From the NCBI RefSeq assembly GCF_000359745.1, contig NZ_AQHN01000089.1:62001-126000 (forward strand): a DNA stretch of 64,000 bases. Reading direction: 5' to 3'. This stretch comes from Rhizobium freirei PRF 81. Its GTDB lineage: Bacteria; Pseudomonadota; Alphaproteobacteria; Rhizobiales; Rhizobiaceae. Shown one piece after another: positions 42,566 through 51,324 of the stretch. Within the stretch, counting starts at the first letter, position 1, and each line of letters opens with the position of its first letter. Position numbers and translations under genes: made by a program. The notes under the pieces were generated by a model. It was not told where the DNA came from and did not search any database. It saw only the letters and a program-made list of their open reading frames with translations.

Positions 42566-43294
42566 ATGACCGCAGTCACGGACAGCTATTTCTCCGGCCT
42601 CATCGGCCGGCTGGAAACCCTGCGCGAAACGCTCGCCGAACCCATGGCGAGGGCTTCCGCCGCCATTTGCGCGGCCGCGCGCGCCGATCGCCGCGTCTAT
42701 GTCTTCGGCACCGGCCATTCGCATATGCTGGCGGAAGAGGTGCATTATCGCGCCGGCGGGCTGGCCTTCACCGTCCCGGTGCTGGTGGGATCCGCCATGC
42801 TGCACGAAGGTGCCGTCATCAGCTCCGTCTACGAGCGCACTGAAGGCCTCATCCGCCCGATCTTCGAACGTTACGGCATGCAGCCGGGCGACGTGCTGAT
42901 CATCGCCTCCAATTCCGGCGTCAATGCAGCACCGCTCGAAGCGGCGGATTACGGCCGCGAGATCGGTGCCACGGTCATCGCCATCACCTCGCTTGCCTAT
43001 TCGGCCGCCATTGCCAACGGCCGCAGGAAGCTTGCCGATGTCGCCGATATCGTACTGGACAACGGCCTGCCGCCCGGCGACGCGATGATCGACCTGCCGG
43101 GCACCGGCCTGAAGGTCGGCCCGGCCTCCACAGCCGTCGGCGCCACGGTGCTGAACGCCATCTTCGCCGATGTCGCCGCCGAACTCTCCAAAGATGGCGA
43201 TCCGCCCGTCTACCTCAGCGCCAATATGCCCGGCGCCAAGGAGACCAATCAGCAGCTGGTCAAGAGATACCGGCCGCGCAATCCGCATCTCTAG
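42566..43294 (+). CDS. SIS-domain sugar phosphate protein (UPF0309-like)
   Basis: A 242-residue single-SIS-domain protein. V-F-G-T-G-H-S-H-M-L-A-E-E lies near the N-terminus and A-S-N-S-G-V-N-A-A is the phosphosugar loop; it resembles UPF0309 proteins and MurQ-related lyases. The exact isomerase or etherase activity is not clear. AAAAGGAAG lies about 6 bases before ATG 42566; longer in-frame starts would lie inside the repeat. Context suggests amino-sugar or cell-wall sugar metabolism with nagA. Confidence 0.8.
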   Translation: MTAVTDSYFSGLIGRLETLRETLAEPMARASAAICAAARADRRVYVFGTGHSHMLAEEVHYRAGGLAFTVPVLVGSAMLHEGAVISSVYERTEGLIRPIFERYGMQPGDVLIIASNSGVNAAPLEAADYGREIGATVIAITSLAYSAAIANGRRKLADVADIVLDNGLPPGDAMIDLPGTGLKVGPASTAVGATVLNAIFADVAAELSKDGDPPVYLSANMPGAKETNQQLVKRYRPRNPHL

Positions 43295-43295
43295 A

Positions 43296-43399
43296 GCATT
43301 TCCAGGAAAACCGCCCGGCAGTTTCCCATCTGCGATTGCGTAAAGAACAAACGATCAGGGCGGTCGAGCGCTTCCGTGAAACGCTCGACCGCCCTGATC
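43296..43399. repeat. Decayed mosaic repeat with perfect 18-base hairpin
   Basis: The left part (AGAGCATTTCCAGGAAAA ... TGCGATTGCGTAAAGAACAA) is a diverged relative of the 33-base core element. The right part is a perfect stem, GATCAGGGCGGTCGAGCG (43353-43370) against its complement (43382-43399), with an 11-base loop ending CGTGAAA. It separates converging genes and probably acts as a two-way terminator. Confidence 0.75.
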
Positions 43400-43403
43400 C
43401 GTA

Positions 43404-46400
43404 TCACTGTGCCGCGGTATCGATAGCCGAGGGTTCTTGAGCGGCAGCTTCGGCCTGTCTGCGCCGCCGGCGCAGGACGACGTAGAAGACCGGCGTCAGG
43501 AACAGGCCGAACAGCGTCACGCCGAGCATGCCGGAGAAGACGGCCGTGCCGAGCGACTGGCGCATTTCCGCGCCCGGGCCGGTGGCGATCATCAGCGGCA
43601 CGACGCCGAAGATGAAGGCGAAGGCCGTCATCAGGATCGGGCGCAGACGCAGATGGCTGGCCTCGATCGCCGCTTCGACCGCGCTTTTTCCCTCAGCCTG
43701 CGCCTGCCGCGCGAACTCGACGATCAGGATCGCGTTCTTTGCCGCAAGGCCGATCAGCACGATCAGCCCGATCTGCGTCAGGATATTGTTGTCCATCCCC
43801 CTGAGATGCACGCCGATCAGCGCCGCCAGAACCGCCAGCGGCACGATGAGGATGATGGCAAGCGGCAGGACCCAGCTTTCATACTGCGCCGAGAGCGCCA
43901 GGAAGACGAAGATGACCGACAGGGCGAAGATGTAGATTGCCGTGTTGCCGGTATGCCTCTCCTGATAGGCCAGTTCCGTCCACTCGAAGGTCGTGCCGGC
44001 TGGCAGCAGGTTCTTTGCCATCCCCTCCATGGTGTCCAGAGCCGTGCCGGTGGAGACGCCCGGCCCCGGATTGCCCTGGAGCGGAACAGAGACATACATG
44101 TTGTAGCGCTGCACCAGCGCCGGTCCGGTCGTGTCGCGGATATCGACCAGCGTGCCGAGAGGCACCAGCGCCCCGGTCGCCGAGCGAACCTTCAGCGCGA
44201 GAATATCGTCGCGATCCATGCGATATTGCTGATCGGCTTGCGCCCGCACCTGATAGACGCGGCCGAAGGCATTGAAGTCGTTGACGTATGACGCACCCAG
44301 ATTGATCGACAGGGTCTCGAAGATATTCGGGATCGGCACGTTGAGCGCCCGCGCCTTGTCGCGGTCGATCGCCAGGAAATATTGCGGGCTGTTGGCGGAG
44401 AAGGTGGTAAAGACACCGCTGACGCCCTTATTCTGCGCGGCTACGCCCATCATCTGATAGGCAAGTGGCAGGATGCGGCGCATATCCGCATTTTCCCGGT
44501 CCATGATCTGCATCTTGAAGCCGCCGGAATTGCCGACGCCGCGGATCGAAGGCGGAGGGATGGCGATGATGAAGGCTTCCTGGATGCCCTGGAGGCTGCC
44601 AAAGAGCTGGCCGATGATCTTGGTGGCCGAATCTCCGGACTTCAGCCTCTCTTCGAAAGGCTTGAACGGCGTGAAGATGACGCCGGAATTCGAGGCATTG
44701 GTAAAGGTCGCGCCGTTGAAGCCGGCGAAGGCGACGGCATTCTCGATGCCTGGCGTCTTCTTGATGATGTCGGTCGCCTTCTGGATGACGGCGTTGGTGC
44801 GCGCCAGCGAAGCACCGTCGGGCAGCTGCACGACGACGATGGCATAGCCCTGGTCCATTGTGGGAACGAAGCCTTGCGGCACGATCCTGCCCATATACCA
44901 GGTGCCGGCCAAGAGCGCGGCAAAGACAAGAAGCGCGCAGGCAAGCGCCGTCCACGTCGTGACGAGGTGCCGCACGATCCAGGAATAGCCTTGGCTCATC
45001 CGCTCGAAGCCGCGATTGAACCCATCGCCCAGGGCACGGCCGAACCGCGCAAAGATATTGTTGGATTTCTCGTGGCTGTGCGGGCGCAGCACGATCGCGG
45101 CAATCGCCGGCGACAGGGTCAGCGAGTTCAGGCAGGAAATCGCCGTCGCGACCGAGATCGTCACCGCGAACTGCCTGTAAAACTGCCCGGAGATACCCGG
45201 AATGAAGGCCGTCGGCACGAAGACCGCGATCAGCACCAGCGAGATCGCCAGAACCGCCGTGCCCACCTCGTTCATCGTCACATGCGACGCCTCTTTCGGC
45301 GTCATGCCGAGCGCAAGGTTTCGCTCGACGTTTTCGACCACCACGATCGCATCATCGACGACGATACCGATCGCCAGCACCAGGCCGAACAGCGTCAGCA
45401 TGTTGAGCGAGAAGCCGAAGGCCAACAGGAAGGCGAAGGTGCCGATCAGCGAAACGGGGATGGCAACGATCGGGATGATCGCCGTTCGCCACGATTGCAG
45501 GAAGACTAGCACGACGATGGCCACGAGAACGGCCGCTTCGAAGATGGTCTTGTAAACTTCGTTGATCGATTCGGCGATGAACTCGGTCGGGTTGTAGATG
45601 ATGCGATATTCGAGGCCCTGCGGGAAATCCTGCGACAGGCTCTGCATGGTCTTCTGAATATCGGCAGCCGCAGCAAGAGCATTGGTGCCCGGCCGCGCGA
45701 AGACGCCGAGCGCAACCGCAGGGCTGCCGTTCAGATAACTGTTGGTGACATAATCCTGCGCGCCGAGCTCGATGCGCGCGACATCCTGCAGCTGCACGAG
45801 ACGGCCGTTGCCGGTCGCCTTGACGATGACATAGCGGAATTGCCGCGCATCTGAAAAGCGCCCCTGCGTCGTCACCGTATATTGGAAAGCGTTGGTGCCC
45901 GAGACGGGCGGTCCGCCGATCGTGCCGCCGGAAACCTGCACGTTCTGATCGCGAAGCGCCTGAACGATGTCGCCTGCGGTCATGCCGTAGCCGGCGAGTT
46001 TTTGCGGATCGAGCCAGATGCGCAGCGAATATTGCCGTTCGCCGAAGAGCTGCACGTCGCCGACGCCATCCAGCCGAACGAGAACGTCGCGGATGCGCGT
46101 GCGGGCATAGTTGGAGATGTAGAGCTGGTCATAGCGATTGTTCGGCGACAAGAGATGCACGACCATCATCAGATCGGGCGAGCTCTTGACCGTGGTGATG
46201 CCGATACGGCGGACATCGTCAGGCAGGCGCGGCTCGGCAATGGCGACGCGGTTCTGCACCAGCACCTGGGCCTTGTCGAGATCGGTGCCGAGCTTGAAGG
46301 TGATCGTCAGCGACATGGAGCCATCGGCGCTGGAATAGGAGGACATATAGAGCATGTCCTCGACGCCGTTGACTTCCTGCTCGATCGGCGTCGCCACCGT

Positions 46401-46583
46401 ATCCGCGATGGTTTGCGCGTCGGCACCGGGATAGGAGGTGCGAATGACGATTGTGGGAGGCGCAACCTCGGGATATTGCGCCACCGGAAGCTGGAAATAG
46501 GCGATGCCGCCGACGATCAGCAGCACGATGGAAAGAACCGATGCGAAAATCGGCCGGTCGACGAAAAAGTGGGAAAACCTCAT
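43404..46583 (-). CDS. RND multidrug efflux permease, HAE1 (AcrB) type
   Basis: A 1059-residue inner-membrane proton/drug antiporter. It has the twelve-helix layout with two large periplasmic loops. The proton-relay aspartates are in I-V-V-D-D-A-I-V-V-V-E-N-V (about residues 404-416), and the N-terminus F-F-V-D-R-P-I-F-A is typical. The C-terminus ends in a charged R-R-R-R-R-Q tail. It overlaps the adaptor gene by 4 bases. No outer-membrane channel gene is next to it, so a channel is borrowed from elsewhere. Substrates in rhizobia often include flavonoids and antibiotics, but this is inference. Confidence 0.94.
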   Translation of the reverse strand: MRFSHFFVDRPIFASVLSIVLLIVGGIAYFQLPVAQYPEVAPPTIVIRTSYPGADAQTIADTVATPIEQEVNGVEDMLYMSSYSSADGSMSLTITFKLGTDLDKAQVLVQNRVAIAEPRLPDDVRRIGITTVKSSPDLMMVVHLLSPNNRYDQLYISNYARTRIRDVLVRLDGVGDVQLFGERQYSLRIWLDPQKLAGYGMTAGDIVQALRDQNVQVSGGTIGGPPVSGTNAFQYTVTTQGRFSDARQFRYVIVKATGNGRLVQLQDVARIELGAQDYVTNSYLNGSPAVALGVFARPGTNALAAAADIQKTMQSLSQDFPQGLEYRIIYNPTEFIAESINEVYKTIFEAAVLVAIVVLVFLQSWRTAIIPIVAIPVSLIGTFAFLLAFGFSLNMLTLFGLVLAIGIVVDDAIVVVENVERNLALGMTPKEASHVTMNEVGTAVLAISLVLIAVFVPTAFIPGISGQFYRQFAVTISVATAISCLNSLTLSPAIAAIVLRPHSHEKSNNIFARFGRALGDGFNRGFERMSQGYSWIVRHLVTTWTALACALLVFAALLAGTWYMGRIVPQGFVPTMDQGYAIVVVQLPDGASLARTNAVIQKATDIIKKTPGIENAVAFAGFNGATFTNASNSGVIFTPFKPFEERLKSGDSATKIIGQLFGSLQGIQEAFIIAIPPPSIRGVGNSGGFKMQIMDRENADMRRILPLAYQMMGVAAQNKGVSGVFTTFSANSPQYFLAIDRDKARALNVPIPNIFETLSINLGASYVNDFNAFGRVYQVRAQADQQYRMDRDDILALKVRSATGALVPLGTLVDIRDTTGPALVQRYNMYVSVPLQGNPGPGVSTGTALDTMEGMAKNLLPAGTTFEWTELAYQERHTGNTAIYIFALSVIFVFLALSAQYESWVLPLAIILIVPLAVLAALIGVHLRGMDNNILTQIGLIVLIGLAAKNAILIVEFARQAQAEGKSAVEAAIEASHLRLRPILMTAFAFIFGVVPLMIATGPGAEMRQSLGTAVFSGMLGVTLFGLFLTPVFYVVLRRRRRQAEAAAQEPSAIDTAAQ

Positions 46584-47761
46584 TGGTCCGTCCCCTGCAC
46601 ATCGGCTTGCGCCGGCGGCTCTTCATTCGCCGCCTGCTGCGGCAGTTCGATCAGCTGAGGCGAAACCTTGACGCCCGGCCGGAGACGCATCAGCCCGTTG
46701 ACGACGATGGTCTCGTCGCCGGTCATGCCATCGCGAATGACGCGGTAGCCATAAAGCTTTGGCCCCAGGCGCACGGGCTTCGGCGTGATATTGCCCGCGG
46801 TATCGGCGACATAGACGACGCGCTGGTTCTGGTCCGAGCCAATGGCGTCGTCTGGAACAAGGATCGCCTTGTAGCTGTTGGACCCCTGCACCTGGATACG
46901 TCCGAACAGGCCAGGCTGCAGAACGAAATTGGGATTCGGGAATCTGGCGCGGGCACGGATCGTGCCGGATTCGTTGTCGACGCGGTTTTCGGCGAAGTCG
47001 AGCTTGCCCTTGAACGGCTTCTGCTTGGGATCGGCGATCGTCACGGTGACATCGAGCCCGCCGCCGCCCTGCTGCAGGGCGCTGCCGTTCTTGCGGGCCT
47101 CGTCGGCGTAGGAAAGCAGCCGGCGCTCGTCGACATCGAAATAGAAGTCGATAGGGTCGAGCGACACGATGGTCGTCAGCGCGGTCTGATCGGCCTGCAC
47201 GAGATTGCCGACCGAGATCAGCCGCCGGTCGATCCGGCCGCTGAGCGGCGCGGTGATCCTGGTGAAATCCATATCCAGATTGGCGCGGTCGACCGTCGCT
47301 TCCGCGCCGCGCACATTCGCCTGGGCCGAAATGAGATCGCGGCGGCGATCGTCGAGGGTCGACGCCGACTGGCTGCCTGTCGTCGACAGGGATTCCGCGC
47401 GCTTATATTGCGCATCGGCAAGCGTCAGCGACGATTTCGCCACTTCCAGAGAGGCCGTCGCCTCATTCAATGTGGTGATAAAGGGCCGCTGGTCGATGAC
47501 GAAAAGCAGGTCTCCCTGCTTGACCATGGCGCCATCCTTGAAATGGACTTCCTGAAGGTAGCCGCCGACGCGTGAGCGCACGGAAACCTCGTCGACCGCC
47601 TGGAAGCGGCCGATGAACTCGTCGCTATCTATGACGTCGCGCACGACGGGCTTGGCAACCGTCACGGGCGCAGCCGGCGGCGCGCCCTGCGCAAGCACCT
47701 GGCTACCTGAGAAAACGGCAAAAACACAGCTAAATAAAACGGTACGCGGCAGCATAGGCAT
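46580..47761 (-). CDS. RND efflux periplasmic adaptor (membrane fusion protein)
   Basis: A 393-residue periplasmic adaptor linking the permease to an outer-membrane channel. Residues 1-25 form a signal peptide ending L-A-Q-G. The barrel-sandwich hybrid domain includes S-R-V-G-G-Y-L-Q-E-V-H-F-K-D-G and T-R-I-T-A-P-L-S-G-R, with an alpha-hairpin (A-S-L-E-V-A-K-S-S-L) between. GAGGGGGG precedes the ATG. It is first in the two-gene pump operon; no regulator gene adjoins. Confidence 0.93.
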   Translation of the reverse strand: MPMLPRTVLFSCVFAVFSGSQVLAQGAPPAAPVTVAKPVVRDVIDSDEFIGRFQAVDEVSVRSRVGGYLQEVHFKDGAMVKQGDLLFVIDQRPFITTLNEATASLEVAKSSLTLADAQYKRAESLSTTGSQSASTLDDRRRDLISAQANVRGAEATVDRANLDMDFTRITAPLSGRIDRRLISVGNLVQADQTALTTIVSLDPIDFYFDVDERRLLSYADEARKNGSALQQGGGGLDVTVTIADPKQKPFKGKLDFAENRVDNESGTIRARARFPNPNFVLQPGLFGRIQVQGSNSYKAILVPDDAIGSDQNQRVVYVADTAGNITPKPVRLGPKLYGYRVIRDGMTGDETIVVNGLMRLRPGVKVSPQLIELPQQAANEEPPAQADVQGTDQ

Positions 47762-48072
47762 GAAGCCCCCCTCGAAAAACCGCGTACGGCAAAAGCGCCG
47801 CTATCACGGTAAGCGCTCACGAAATTTGCCTGCAACTTTCCGCGAAGAGCCTGGCGCCATCGGGCGCAATGCAATCAGGTCTCTTCGGACTTCCCAACAT
47901 GCGCACGGGCCGCACCAGCCCGGGTGTTATCCAGCCTGAGGGCTAGCATCACATGTTCATGTATAAACGGTTTATTGGATTCGACAACAGAGAATGACGC
48001 CCGCGCGCGCGAACGCAACCGATTGTTTTCATTATCTGGAAGGACGCCTATAGGATGAGTTGGCCAGGCTCT
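47762..48072 (-). promoter_or_regulatory. Promoter region of the RND pump with palindromic sites
   Basis: This 311-base gap has no convincing ORF. It contains ATAAAC-G-GTTTAT (47963-47975), a perfect palindrome, directly preceded by ACATGTTCATGT (47951-47962). Either could be an operator for a distant TetR-type repressor of the pump. Confidence 0.35.
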
Positions 48073-49902
48073 TCAGCCCTCCAGCTCCTCGCGCAGCATC
48101 TCGAGCTCGAGCCACTCTTCTTCCATTTTGGTCAGGCTTTCCCGCAGTTTTTCCATCTCTGCAGCGAGACGATTGAAGGTCGCCGCGTCCTTGGAAAAGA
48201 GGTTCGGATCGGCCATTTTCTGCTCGCGCACGGCGATTTCGGCCTCGGCCTTGGCCATTTCCTTCGGCAGGTTTTCCAGGGCGAATTTCTGCTTGTAGGA
48301 AAGCTTGCCCTTACCCTTCGAGCCCTCGGCGGCCGGCGCTGCAGCTTCGGTCGATTTGGGCTTTTCAGCAGCCTTTTCCGCCCGCTTGCGCTCCTCGATG
48401 GCTCCCTTGCGCTGGGCAAGCATGTCGGAATAGCCGCCGGCATATTCGATCCAGCGACCGTCGGGATCTTCCGGATTGGCGGGCGCGATCGTCGATGTCA
48501 CGGTGCGGTCGAGAAAATCGCGGTCGTGGCTGACGAGGATGACCGTGCCGGAAAAACCGGAAACGATCTCCTGCAGCAGATCGAGCGTCTCGATATCAAG
48601 GTCGTTGGTGGGTTCGTCGAGGATCAGGAGGTTTGTCGGCCGCGAGAGAATACGGGCCAGCATCAGGCGGGCGCGCTCGCCGCCCGAGAGATTCTTGATC
48701 GGCGTGCGCGCCTGCTCCGGCTGGAACAGGAATTCCTTCATGTAGCCGGTCACATGCCGCTGCTCGCCATTGACGAGCAGGTTTTCGCCGCGGCCGTCGG
48801 TCAGATAGTTGGCGAGCGTATCTTCCGGATTGAGCTCCTCGCGCTTCTGGTCGAGCGTCGCGATTTCCAGATTGGTGCCGAGCTTCACCGTACCGCTGTC
48901 CGGCTCGAGCTGGCCCGTTAGCATCTTGAGCAGCGTCGTCTTGCCGGCACCGTTCGGGCCGACGAGACCGATGCAATCGCCGCGATGCACGCGGATCGAA
49001 AACGGCGCGACGATGGCGCGGTCACCATAGGTCTTGGTGATCCTGTCCGCCTCGATCACCAGCTTGCCGCTTTCCTGTGCATCGGACGCAGCCGCCTGCA
49101 CCGTGCCCAGGGCACCCTTGTGGCCACGATGGCGCGAGCGCATATCCTGCAATTCGCCGAGCCGGCGCATATTGCGCTTGCGCCGCGCGGTCACACCGTA
49201 GCGCAGCCAATGCTCCTCGCGTTCGATCGCCTTGCCGAGCTTGTGCTGCTCCAGTTCTTCGGCTTCGAGCACCTGATCGCGCCAGGCTTCGAAATGGGCA
49301 AAGCCCCTGTCCAGCCGGCGCGAGGTGCCGCGATCGAGCCACACGGTTGCCGTCGAGACCTTTTCGAGAAAACGACGGTCGTGCGAGATCAGCACGAGCG
49401 CGCTGCGGCTCTTCTGCAGCTCGCCTTCCAGCCATTCGATGGTCGGCAGGTCGAGATGGTTCGTCGGCTCGTCGAGCAGCAGGATATCCGGCTCCGGTGC
49501 CATGACGCGCGCCAGAGCTGCGCGACGGGCCTCGCCGCCCGAGAGGTTCTTCGGGTCCTCGTCGCCGGTCAGGCCGAGATGCGAGAGAAGATAGGTGACG
49601 CGATAGGGATCGTCGCCAGGGCCGAGGCCGGCTTCGGCATAGGCGGCCACCGTCTTGTAACCGGCGAAATCCGGCGCCTGCTCGAGATAGCGCACGGTCG
49701 ACGACGGATGACGGAACACCTCGCCAGACTGCGCCTCGACAAGACCGGCGGCAATCTTCAAAAGCGTCGACTTGCCCGAACCGTTGCGCCCGACCAGGCA
49801 GATCTTGTCACCCGGCTCCACCTGCAGCCCGGCGCCGGCCAGCAGAGGCGCGCCGCCGAAGCTCAGGAAGATGTCGTCGAGTTTCAGAATGGGAGGGGCC
49901 AA
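48073..49902 (-). CDS. ABC-F family ATPase, Uup-like
   Basis: A 609-residue soluble protein with two ABC ATPase domains and no membrane part. Walker A motifs are G-R-N-G-S-G-K-S-T (about residue 39) and G-P-N-G-A-G-K-T-T (about residue 315); signatures L-S-G-G-E-A and L-S-G-G-E-R; Walker B L-L-L-D-E-P-T-N-H-L-D and L-I-L-D-E-P-T-N-D-L-D. A linker joins them, and a long basic then coiled-coil tail (about 515-609) is typical of Uup. ABC-F proteins act on ribosomes or, for Uup, on branched DNA or ribosome rescue. The stop lies 2 bases past the thiamine diphosphokinase stop region, suggesting cotranscription. Confidence 0.9.
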   Translation of the reverse strand: MAPPILKLDDIFLSFGGAPLLAGAGLQVEPGDKICLVGRNGSGKSTLLKIAAGLVEAQSGEVFRHPSSTVRYLEQAPDFAGYKTVAAYAEAGLGPGDDPYRVTYLLSHLGLTGDEDPKNLSGGEARRAALARVMAPEPDILLLDEPTNHLDLPTIEWLEGELQKSRSALVLISHDRRFLEKVSTATVWLDRGTSRRLDRGFAHFEAWRDQVLEAEELEQHKLGKAIEREEHWLRYGVTARRKRNMRRLGELQDMRSRHRGHKGALGTVQAAASDAQESGKLVIEADRITKTYGDRAIVAPFSIRVHRGDCIGLVGPNGAGKTTLLKMLTGQLEPDSGTVKLGTNLEIATLDQKREELNPEDTLANYLTDGRGENLLVNGEQRHVTGYMKEFLFQPEQARTPIKNLSGGERARLMLARILSRPTNLLILDEPTNDLDIETLDLLQEIVSGFSGTVILVSHDRDFLDRTVTSTIAPANPEDPDGRWIEYAGGYSDMLAQRKGAIEERKRAEKAAEKPKSTEAAAPAAEGSKGKGKLSYKQKFALENLPKEMAKAEAEIAVREQKMADPNLFSKDAATFNRLAAEMEKLRESLTKMEEEWLELEMLREELEG

Positions 49903-49904
49903 GA

Positions 49905-50558
49905 TCAGACTCCGCTGAGATCATAAGGGCGGGCAAGAACGATCGCCCTGCCGCTGCCGAGCGAAAAGCGAACTGCGCCTTCCGCCACATTGGAAATGGT
50001 GCGCGACGCGCCGAAGGGCAGATGGAAGTCGCGCAAGGGATAACGGGCATTTTCGATGAACAGGCCTGTCAGATCGCTGAAACCTAGGACCGAAAACAAC
50101 GAGCCGGCCGGAAGATCGAGCTCCAGTTTACCCGGTGGCAGCGGCACGGCCTCCTCGTCGCCGGAGGTCAGCAGCACATCGAAGCCCTTTTCGGCGAGCT
50201 GGAGACCATAAAGCAGATGCTGGATGGCGTGATCCGAGCGCTCGCCGCCCATGGCGCCGGCTAGGATCAGCCTGACGGCGCCGCGATCGATCGCCTCCGA
50301 TACGGCAATCTCGCCGTCGGTTGCCGCTTTCGCCGCCGGATAGGGCTGCTTCGGCACATCCGGAAATGCTTCGAGCAGATCCGCAGGCGTGGAATCGAAA
50401 TCGCCGACCCACAGCTCCGGCTCGGCTCCAAGCGCGATGGCATGGCGCATGCCGCCATCGGCTGCGATAAAACGGCTGCCGGAAACCGCGGCACGCAGCC
50501 GGTCCGTCAGACGAAGCTCGCCGCCGAGCAGAATGGTGAAGGTGGTGGACTGGTTCAT
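49905..50558 (-). CDS. thiN: Thiamine diphosphokinase
   Basis: A 217-residue kinase that makes thiamine diphosphate from thiamine and ATP. Core motifs are A-A-D-G-G-M-R-H, W-V-G-D-F-D-S-T, a D-G-E-I-A metal site and G-A-M-G-G-E-R-S-D-H, the family signature. The C-terminal beta domain includes S-N-V-A-E-G. It lies on the opposite strand, a few kilobases from the thiamine importer thiBPQ, and would use the vitamin that importer supplies. No riboswitch is visible before it. It precedes the ABC-F gene by 2 bases. Confidence 0.88.
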   Translation of the reverse strand: MNQSTTFTILLGGELRLTDRLRAAVSGSRFIAADGGMRHAIALGAEPELWVGDFDSTPADLLEAFPDVPKQPYPAAKAATDGEIAVSEAIDRGAVRLILAGAMGGERSDHAIQHLLYGLQLAEKGFDVLLTSGDEEAVPLPPGKLELDLPAGSLFSVLGFSDLTGLFIENARYPLRDFHLPFGASRTISNVAEGAVRFSLGSGRAIVLARPYDLSGV

Positions 50559-50630
50559 GGGCCAAGCCCATAGCGCAAAGTCATGTCTCTAGGGAAGAGC
50601 GCCGTTCGCCAGAACGGCTCCGCAGGCCGA

Positions 50631-51158
50631 TCAGTCGGCCGTTTCCTTCATGTTCGCCTGGAAAACGCGTTCATAACCGCTGACATAGCGATCGAACAGA
50701 AACGAGAAGCTCTCGATATCTTCGGGCGACCAATCGGCGAAGATGCTCCCGATAACGGCGTACTTCTGCACCTGGATTTCCGACAGCAAGCGCTGCCCGA
50801 GCGCGGTCAGCACCACGACGATGCGCCGCGCATCGGCCTGCGACGCCTTGCGGCGCAACACGCCGCGCGCCACCATGTCCGCGGTGATGCGGCTCGCCCG
50901 CGAGGGATCGATGCGCAACAGCTCGGCGATCGTGCCGACGGTCACTTCGCCCGTGCCCTCCGCTCGCCGCACCACGTCGAGCACATCGAGATGCGAAAGC
51001 TCGAGCCCGGGGGCGACATGCTGAATGGCAAGCCTGCCGATCATGCGGCGGCCCGTCAGCAGGCGCATGCGCATCATCGCCTGGCCGATGCGCAGGAACT
51101 TCTCGTCTTCGGCCAGCGTCGGAGCTTCAATGTCACGTGTATTCGTCGCAGATGTCAT
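50631..51158 (-). CDS. MarR-family transcriptional regulator
   Basis: A 175-residue winged-helix dimeric repressor. The recognition region is T-V-G-T-I-A-E-L-L-R-I-D-P-S-R-A-S-R-I-T-A-D-M-V, in two parts around residues 78-100, and the wing contains D-A-R-R-I-V-V-V-L-T. It is divergent from an EmrB-type MFS efflux gene with a palindrome between, the classic layout for a MarR protein releasing DNA when a toxic ligand binds. ATG 51158 is preferred to 51224, which would run into the operator/promoter. Confidence 0.88.
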   Translation of the reverse strand: MTSATNTRDIEAPTLAEDEKFLRIGQAMMRMRLLTGRRMIGRLAIQHVAPGLELSHLDVLDVVRRAEGTGEVTVGTIAELLRIDPSRASRITADMVARGVLRRKASQADARRIVVVLTALGQRLLSEIQVQKYAVIGSIFADWSPEDIESFSFLFDRYVSGYERVFQANMKETAD

Positions 51159-51217
51159 CCCGCCATCATAGCAGAGGTCACAAAGAAACAGAACATGCAA
51201 ATGGCATTCGCCTGCCA

Positions 51218-51248
51218 TTGACAATTATATGCTAATAGCACATATATT
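51218..51248 (+). promoter_or_regulatory. Promoter with overlapping MarR-type operator
   Basis: TTGACA (51218-51223) is followed by TATATGCTAATAGCACATATA (51226-51246), whose core TGCTA-A-TAGCA is a perfect palindrome and whose outer arms TATATG/CATATA also pair. CATATA or TATATT serves as the -10. Repressor binding would cover the spacer and -10 of the MFS promoter. Confidence 0.6.
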
Positions 51249-51324
51249 TCATCCATGAAGACTGGGCGTCCCGCGCATTCGCTCGATAGCGCAACGTCTC
51301 GGCCAAGCTCGGATTTCTTGCTCC

